Of a stretch of DNA of 11,103 bases, positions 6,340 through 11,103 are shown piece after piece. The position numbers and the translations under genes were made by a program. Location of the stretch: NCBI GenBank assembly GCA_943372555.1, contig CALRZB010000069.1, positions 1-11,103 of the forward strand, written 5' to 3'. This DNA comes from JAIXWP01 sp943372555. GTDB lineage: Bacteria > Bacteroidota > Bacteroidia > Flavobacteriales_D > Sanyastnellaceae. The notes under the pieces were generated by a model. It was not told where the DNA came from and did not search any database. It saw only the letters and a list, made by a program, of their open reading frames with translations. The stretch's first letter is position 1. Each line of letters starts with the position of its first letter.

Positions 6340-7071
6340 ATGATAGCATTATTAAAAAAGGAGATTCGCACTTTTCTAAGTTCACTGATTGGATATGTTG
6401 TAATAGCAGTATTTCTGCTGATTACAGGTCTATTCATGTGGATTTTTCCAGGCGATTCCAATGTTCTAGATATGAAGTATTCTAGCATGGAAACTTTGTT
6501 TTTCATTTCTCCATGGGTATTCATGTTTCTTATTCCTGCCATTACCATGCGCTCATTTGCTGAGGAAAAGCGAAATGGAACAATAGAATTACTTTTCACA
6601 AAGCCTATCACGGACCTTCAAATCATTCTTGCTAAATATTTCGCAGGTTTGATTCTCGTGATTATTGCCTTGATTCCAACTATCCTTTATTATTTCACTA
6701 TTTATCAATTGGGAAATCCGGTTGGAAATATCGATAGCGGTGGAACTTGGGGTTCATACATCGGACTTGTATTCCTTGCGGGAGGATATGTGGCTATTGG
6801 AATTTTTGCTTCTGCAATAAGTTCAAATCAAATCGTGGCATTTCTTCTAGCAGCATTGATGTGTTTCATTATGTTCACCGGATTTCAAGCAATCGGTGAT
6901 TTCAAGTTGCTCGGACCTTTAGATAATTTTATTATAAAGCTTGGAATAAATGATCATTACATTTCTTTGAGCCGTGGGCTGATCGATTCGCGTGATGTCG
7001 TTTATTTCGTCGCTTTAATAACGGTTTTTGTGCTATTTACAAAAACTGTTTTGCAAAGCCGAAAGTGGTAA
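6340..7071 (+). CDS. gldF: GldF-type ABC transporter permease (gliding motility-associated)
   Basis: GldF is an integral membrane subunit of the GldA-GldF-GldG ABC transporter required for gliding in Flavobacterium johnsoniae. This 243-residue protein is close to the 241 or so of that GldF and starts in the same style (MIALLKKEIRTFLSSLIGYV). It has six membrane helices at about 14-36, 55-72, 99-121, 140-160, 164-182 and 219-236. The cytoplasmic loop RSFAEEKRNGTIELLFTKPI (71-90) is typical of ABC-2 permeases and probably contacts the ATPase. The ATG is 42 nt after the ABM gene. The gene order DUF62-ABM-gldF is one I associate with Bacteroidota, but the expected gldG partner does not follow, and no ATPase subunit is in the window. 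The ABC-2 permease fold is certain; the gldF assignment is likely. Confidence 0.85.
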   Translation: MIALLKKEIRTFLSSLIGYVVIAVFLLITGLFMWIFPGDSNVLDMKYSSMETLFFISPWVFMFLIPAITMRSFAEEKRNGTIELLFTKPITDLQIILAKYFAGLILVIIALIPTILYYFTIYQLGNPVGNIDSGGTWGSYIGLVFLAGGYVAIGIFASAISSNQIVAFLLAALMCFIMFTGFQAIGDFKLLGPLDNFIIKLGINDHYISLSRGLIDSRDVVYFVALITVFVLFTKTVLQSRKW

Positions 7072-7088
7072 TACCCTAATTCGTATTC

Positions 7089-8519
7089 GTGAAAAAACTT
7101 TCAATACTCCTTTTAAAATCCTACATCGGACCGTTCCTGGTCACCTTCATGGTGGCCATGTTCATTTTCGAGATGCAGTTTATTTGGGTGTATTTGGATG
7201 AGCTTGTTGGAAAAGGATTGAGCATTTGGGTAATTATCAAGCTTCTCCTTTTTGCCAGTGCGCGTATCGTAAATATGGCACTTCCTCTTGCCATACTCAT
7301 GTCGAGTATAATGACATTTGGCGCGTTATCAGAAAACAATGAGTTGACCAGCATGAAAAGTGCGGGGATTTCATTATTTCGAATAATGAGACCACTTGTG
7401 ATCTTCAGTATAGTTCTTTCTATTGGTTCTTTCTTTTTCGCGAATAATATCTGGCCTGTTGCTAATCTCAAATTCAGAACATTACTTTTTAGTGTGATGC
7501 AACAGCGACCTGCTTTCAATTTGGAAGAAGGTGTTTTCTATACGGGAATAGATGGTATTTCTATTCGCGTAATGAAAAAGGATAAAGAATCTGGAGATTT
7601 ATACGATGTATTGATTTATGATCATCGCGATAAAGCGCGCGGAAACCGCACTGTAATCCGCGCCGATAAAGGCATCATGGAACAAACAGAAGATAAGCGC
7701 TTCTTGGTTCTGACACTTCATAATGGAGTGACGTATGATGAACAGCTGGAAAAGAAAAAAAGAGATCAGGACTTTCCTTTGGTGATGGGTACTTTTGAAA
7801 AGAGCATCATTCGTCTTGATTTGAGTTCTTTCTTTTTCAAAAATGGAAACGAAGATGTATTCGAGCACTCTTATGAAATGATGAGTGTAGCTCAACTCAA
7901 TGAAGCCATTGATAGTTTGGATGTGCGATTGGATAGTGTCAAAATAAAACTGGCGGAAACAAATCTGAAGTCGCTCCATTACAAAACAAAAGACTTCGTA
8001 GCATCTCCAGATACAGTTACGGGATGGTTCATGGATGATCTGAGCGAAAGAGAGAAGGGTAAAGCAGTTATTAATGCAAAGGAGCAAACCAAGAGATCGC
8101 GAGAGGCAATAAGCAGACAAGATGAAGAGCTTTTTAATAGAAAGAAATTTATAACCCGACATAAGATAGAATGGCATCGCAAATTCTTTTTGGCAGTGGC
8201 ATGTTTGGTCCTATTCTTCATAGGTGCTCCGCTTGGAGCAATAATTAGAAAAGGGGGATTGGGTTTGCCAACGATCATCGCTTTAGGATTATTTATCTTC
8301 TATCAACTACTTACCATTGCGGGAGAAAAAATGACGAAGAGTTTGATCATCGAACCATGGTTTGGTATGTGGATGAGCACAGCATTGCTGATGCCTTTAA
8401 GTATCTGGTTAACTTATAAAGCGTCGAAAGAAGCGACTTTGGTTGATAAAGAGGCTTACATTAAATTCTTTAATAGAATTTTGGTTTTCTTGAGAATTAA
8501 AAAGAGGGAGGCTATATGA
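7089..8519 (+). CDS. LptF/LptG-type permease (YjgP/YjgQ family)
   Basis: LptF and LptG form the inner-membrane channel of the LptB2FG transporter that extracts lipopolysaccharide for delivery to the outer membrane. This 476-residue protein has the family plan: three N-terminal helices (about 12-35, 46-78, 99-120), a periplasmic beta-rich domain (about 125-255), and three C-terminal helices (364-384, 390-412, 424-442). Hallmarks are MALPLAILMSS (63-73), ENNELTSMKSAGIS (82-95) and IGAPLGAIIRKGGLG (378-392). E. coli LptF and LptG have about 360 residues. The extra length is mainly a charged, probably helical stretch at about 262-360 before helix 4, and longer forms are common in Bacteroidota. 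The start is GTG at 7089-7091, 17 nt after gldF. The stop overlaps the next ATG as ATGA. I cannot tell LptF from LptG by eye. Confidence 0.92.
   Translation: MKKLSILLLKSYIGPFLVTFMVAMFIFEMQFIWVYLDELVGKGLSIWVIIKLLLFASARIVNMALPLAILMSSIMTFGALSENNELTSMKSAGISLFRIMRPLVIFSIVLSIGSFFFANNIWPVANLKFRTLLFSVMQQRPAFNLEEGVFYTGIDGISIRVMKKDKESGDLYDVLIYDHRDKARGNRTVIRADKGIMEQTEDKRFLVLTLHNGVTYDEQLEKKKRDQDFPLVMGTFEKSIIRLDLSSFFFKNGNEDVFEHSYEMMSVAQLNEAIDSLDVRLDSVKIKLAETNLKSLHYKTKDFVASPDTVTGWFMDDLSEREKGKAVINAKEQTKRSREAISRQDEELFNRKKFITRHKIEWHRKFFLAVACLVLFFIGAPLGAIIRKGGLGLPTIIALGLFIFYQLLTIAGEKMTKSLIIEPWFGMWMSTALLMPLSIWLTYKASKEATLVDKEAYIKFFNRILVFLRIKKREAI
8503..8511 (+). promoter_or_regulatory. Strong Shine-Dalgarno-like site for the first glycosyltransferase
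   Basis: AGAGGGAGG ends 4 nt before the ATG at 8516. Purine-rich sites this complementary to the 16S rRNA tail are uncommon upstream of Bacteroidota genes, and I see no comparable site before the other genes here. It lies inside the end of the permease gene and, with the ATGA overlap, suggests efficient coupled re-initiation. Confidence 0.5.
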
Positions 8520-9715
8520 AAATTTTGCAGTTATGTCATAAGCCACCTATGCCCGCTGTGGATGGTGGCTGTATAGCAATGAACAATATCACGCAGGGAT
8601 TAATTGAAGCAGGGCACAAGGTGAAGATCATTACGATTTTTACGCACAAGCATAACTTCTTCCCTGAAAATATGTCCAAAAATTATCTCGATAGTACAGA
8701 AATTGAAGGCGTATATGTGGACACGCGTTTGAATATTGTTGATGCGTATTCTAGTATTATGACATCGGATTCATACCATGTGAATCGTTTTTTTAGTACT
8801 GATTTTGATATCAAACTGACAAGAGTTTTAAAGCAAGAGAATTTTGATATCGTTCATCTGGAAAGTCTTTTTATGACCCCTTATATCGGCACAATTCGCC
8901 GATTGAGTCGAGCTAAGATTGTTTTGAGATCACACAATCTTGAATTCGTTATTTGGGAAAAAATCGCAAAAGGAACCTCCAATATTTTCAAGAAATTATA
9001 CATTTCATATCTGAGCAGAAAACTGCGAAATTATGAATTGAAATTATTGAATGAGGTTTCTGGAGTAGCCACAATCAGTGAAGAAGATAAGAAGCGTTTT
9101 TTGGGATTAGGAATCCACAAACCGATAACAACAATTCCTTTTGGTATTGATTTGGAAGATTATTATTCACAGATCAATGAGCAACCGGAATTGGCGTTGT
9201 TTCATTTGGGCGCCATGGATTGGAGCCCGAATTTGGAAGGTATTCAATGGTTTTTAAAAGAAGTTTGGCCTCGAGTTTTAAGCGCGAGACCAAATTTGAA
9301 ATTATATCTAGCAGGTCGAAGTATGCCTGAAGATTTTGTAACAGGTAAATGGAAGAATGTGGAGGTAGTTGGCGAAGTAGAGGATTCAAAAAAATTCATT
9401 AGTTCAAAAGCTGTGATGATTGTCCCATTGCTTTCAGCAGGTGGTATTCGAGTGAAAATAATCGAGGGACTCGCGTTGGGTAAAGCCATCATTAGCTCTT
9501 CCATTGGTGCTGAGGGTATTGATTGTGTAAATGGAGAACAACTGCTTATTGCCGATACCGCCAATGAATGGGTGAAGACAATAGACAGAATTTTCGACGA
9601 AAAAGATCTTATTAAACAGCTCGGTATTCGCGGTAAACGTCATTCTGAGAAGTTTAATATTGCAAACACGACTGAGGAATTAGTGAAGTTCTATAAACAA
9701 CTCAAGAAAGCATGA
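8516..9715 (+). CDS. Glycosyltransferase family 4-like (GT-B fold)
   Basis: This is a 399-residue cytoplasmic or membrane-associated retaining glycosyltransferase of the GT-B, group 1 type, transferring a sugar from a nucleotide-sugar donor to an unknown acceptor. The N-terminal acceptor-side domain begins MKILQLCHKPPMP with VDGGCIAMNN (15-24), and includes FDIVHLESLF (110-119) and LRSHNLE (137-143). The C-terminal donor-side domain includes TIPFGIDLEDY (206-216), HLGAMDWSPNLEGIQWFL (230-247), YLAGRSMP (264-271) and the donor-binding segment PLLSAGGIRVKIIEGLALGKAI (304-325), where Glu-317 fits the usual donor-ribose contact. The sugar cannot be predicted. It is joined by ATGA overlaps to the LptF/G-type permease before it and to a second glycosyltransferase after it, so it probably works on an envelope glycan or lipid-linked intermediate. 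Confidence 0.9.
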   Translation: MKILQLCHKPPMPAVDGGCIAMNNITQGLIEAGHKVKIITIFTHKHNFFPENMSKNYLDSTEIEGVYVDTRLNIVDAYSSIMTSDSYHVNRFFSTDFDIKLTRVLKQENFDIVHLESLFMTPYIGTIRRLSRAKIVLRSHNLEFVIWEKIAKGTSNIFKKLYISYLSRKLRNYELKLLNEVSGVATISEEDKKRFLGLGIHKPITTIPFGIDLEDYYSQINEQPELALFHLGAMDWSPNLEGIQWFLKEVWPRVLSARPNLKLYLAGRSMPEDFVTGKWKNVEVVGEVEDSKKFISSKAVMIVPLLSAGGIRVKIIEGLALGKAIISSSIGAEGIDCVNGEQLLIADTANEWVKTIDRIFDEKDLIKQLGIRGKRHSEKFNIANTTEELVKFYKQLKKA

Positions 9716-10884
9716 AGTTGTTTGTGCTTCTTTCGCGTGTTCCGTTTCCTTTGGAAAAAGGAGATAAACTGCGGGCGTATCATCAAATACGCTTGCTTGC
9801 AAAGAAGCATGAAGTTTATTTATTCTGTCTGTCAGATACTCATGTAAGCAAAGAGGCTTTAGAGGAACTTTCATCCATAGTGCATCATTTAGAAATAGTA
9901 AAGCTCTCTAAATTCTTAATAGGAATAAATTTACTTAAGGGACTTTTTAGTTCAAAGCCATTTCAAGTTCATTATTTCTACCAAAGTCGTATTCAAAGAA
10001 AAATCAATCGAATTCTAAATTCATATACTCCAGATCATATCTATTGTCAATTGATTCGTTGCTCTGAATATGTGAAAAATTATCATGGCTGTAGAAAGAC
10101 ATTGGATTACATGGATGCCTTGAATGCAGGGCATCGCAGAAGAATCGATTCTTCTAAGCCCATCATGAAAATATTGCTTCGTGAGGAATCAAAACGATTG
10201 GTAGCTTATGAAAATTTGGTATTCGATTATTTCGAAAATCAAACCATTATTAGTCGACAAGATCAACAGTTGATATATCACGAGCAGCGAAATAAAATTG
10301 TTGTCGTGCAAAATGGAGTTGATACAGATTACTTTCATTCTGATAATTCTGTTAATAGAAAATACGATTTGGTGTTCACGGGGAATATGAGCTACGCCCC
10401 GAATATTGATGGCGCACGAAGATTAGTTTTAGAGATATTGCCTATTTTACAAAAAGCGAATCCTTCAATATCCATTCTCATTGCTGGAGCTTCGCCAGTT
10501 TCTGAAGTATTGGAATTGTCTTATAATAGTGGCGTAATGGTGAGTGGTTGGATGGACGATATTCGTGATGCATACAATTCAGCAAAAGTTTTTGTAGCTC
10601 CGATGCGCATTGGAAGCGGTATGCAGAATAAAATATTGGAAGGAATGAGCATGGGACTTCCATGCGTTACAACATCATTGGTGGCAAATGCATTTGAATC
10701 AAATCAGCGCAGTGCACTTGTTGTTGCGGATTCGAACACCGAAATTGCAAATGAAATTTTATCATTATTGAATAATAGCGATCGTTCCGAAAGCCTTGCT
10801 AGAAAAGGGGAGGAGATGGTGAAGTCGTCATTTAGTTGGCAAAGTTCGGTAGATTTGTTAGAATCACTTTTTATAAAGAAATAA
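9712..10884 (+). CDS. Second glycosyltransferase family 4-like (GT-B fold)
   Basis: This 390-residue GT-B protein resembles the Stp1/TIGR03087-like group of sugar transferases found with exopolysaccharide clusters. The N-terminal domain opens LLSRVPFPLEKGDKLRAYHQ (6-25) and has the group signature LDYMDALNAG (131-140). The C-terminal domain has VVQNGVDTDYF (198-208), FTGNMSYAPNIDGARRL (222-238), ILIAGASP (255-262), VSGWMDDIRDAY (277-288) and the donor-binding PMRIGSGMQNKILEGMSMG (297-315), with Glu-310 as the likely donor-ribose contact. It is clearly a different subgroup from the first glycosyltransferase, so recent tandem duplication is unlikely. The ATG shares bases with the previous stop (ATGA). 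A secreted phosphatase gene follows after 1 nt. Donor and acceptor cannot be predicted. Confidence 0.9.
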   Translation: MKLFVLLSRVPFPLEKGDKLRAYHQIRLLAKKHEVYLFCLSDTHVSKEALEELSSIVHHLEIVKLSKFLIGINLLKGLFSSKPFQVHYFYQSRIQRKINRILNSYTPDHIYCQLIRCSEYVKNYHGCRKTLDYMDALNAGHRRRIDSSKPIMKILLREESKRLVAYENLVFDYFENQTIISRQDQQLIYHEQRNKIVVVQNGVDTDYFHSDNSVNRKYDLVFTGNMSYAPNIDGARRLVLEILPILQKANPSISILIAGASPVSEVLELSYNSGVMVSGWMDDIRDAYNSAKVFVAPMRIGSGMQNKILEGMSMGLPCVTTSLVANAFESNQRSALVVADSNTEIANEILSLLNNSDRSESLARKGEEMVKSSFSWQSSVDLLESLFIKK

Positions 10885-10885
10885 T

Positions 10886-11103
10886 ATGTGTACATCCAAA
10901 ATAGTAATGTTGTTATTGATGCTCTTGTCTTTTAGAACATCTAATGCGCAGAAGAATGTGCTTGTGGCTGGTCCTATGCTCGGTCATACGGATATGCGTG
11001 AAACGAATATCTGGGTGGCGACACAACAGCCTGGAAAAGTGACTATTGAATATTGGAGAAAAGGGGATGAGCAGAATGTGAAAACTGCAGTGGGAATTGT
11101 GAA
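10886..11103 (+). CDS. PhoD-like secreted phosphatase, N-terminal part (cut by window edge)
   Basis: The frame is open from ATG 10886 through 72 codons to the window end. The first 22 residues form a Sec signal peptide: MCTSKIV, a Leu/Met-rich core, then RTSNAQ with probable cleavage after NA. The mature start VLVAGPMLGHTDMRETNIWVA matches the N-terminal beta-sandwich domain of PhoD-type alkaline phosphatase or phosphodiesterase proteins of Bacteroidota, which I recall as GPMVGYSxMREVxLWVQT, followed by a strand-rich VTIEYWRKGD. The metal-binding catalytic domain lies beyond the window, so activity cannot be judged. The ATG is 1 nt after the glycosyltransferase stop, which suggests cotranscription. 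The protein would act in the periplasm or outside the cell. The N-terminal domain alone could belong to another phosphoesterase. Confidence 0.75.
   Translation, partial: MCTSKIVMLLLMLLSFRTSNAQKNVLVAGPMLGHTDMRETNIWVATQQPGKVTIEYWRKGDEQNVKTAVGIV

Noticed and set aside
4151..11103. PhoH and a PhoD-like phosphatase as signs of a phosphate-starvation locus
   Set aside because: The genes are nearly 6 kb apart, on different strands and in different transcription units, and no transporter or two-component genes are present. The shared Pho name is not evidence.

Overview
The window looks like a chromosomal segment from a Bacteroidota bacterium, probably Flavobacteriales-like. The evidence is a Rho factor with a long Asn/Gln/Arg/Asp-rich insertion, DUF4199-like and DUF4293 membrane proteins beside rho, a GldF-type ABC permease, a Bacteroidota-form DUF62 protein, AT-leaning composition, and few recognisable Shine-Dalgarno sites. 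It is densely coded. I see no RNA genes, insertion sequences, phage genes, CRISPR arrays or gene-free stretches over 300 bases.

Layout. (1) 1-2631, minus strand: rho followed 9 nt later by a small DUF4199-like membrane protein, then a short unassigned edge segment. (2) 2632-2823: a divergent intergenic region with candidate promoters for both sides. (3) 2824-4154, plus: a four-helix DUF4293-type membrane protein and an unrecognised lipoprotein that starts with TTG. (4) 4151-5095, minus: a PhoH-family ATPase, also TTG-started, meeting the lipoprotein gene tail to tail with a 4-bp overlap. (5) 5096-5213: a second divergent intergenic region containing a perfect 9-bp inverted repeat. (6) 5214-7071, plus: DUF62/SAM hydroxide adenosyltransferase-like protein, an overlapping small antibiotic-biosynthesis-monooxygenase-type protein, and gldF. 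(7) 7089-11103, plus: an LptF/LptG-type permease, two GT-B glycosyltransferases joined by ATGA overlaps, and the 5' part of a secreted PhoD-like phosphatase 1 nt downstream.

How the genes fit together. Most are housekeeping: transcription termination (Rho), an RNA-associated ATPase (PhoH) and SAM/redox enzymes. The right half is an envelope cluster. An LptF/G-type permease translationally coupled to two glycosyltransferases suggests export or modification of a lipid-linked envelope glycan.

I did not find a clearly new system. The points most worth a second look are the prion-like Rho insertion, a DUF62 protein in which all three catalytic residues known from characterised homologues appear replaced, gldF without an adjacent gldG, the 9-bp dyad between phoH and the DUF62 gene, and the permease/glycosyltransferase coupling. 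Family assignments rest on motif recognition by eye; no database search was run.
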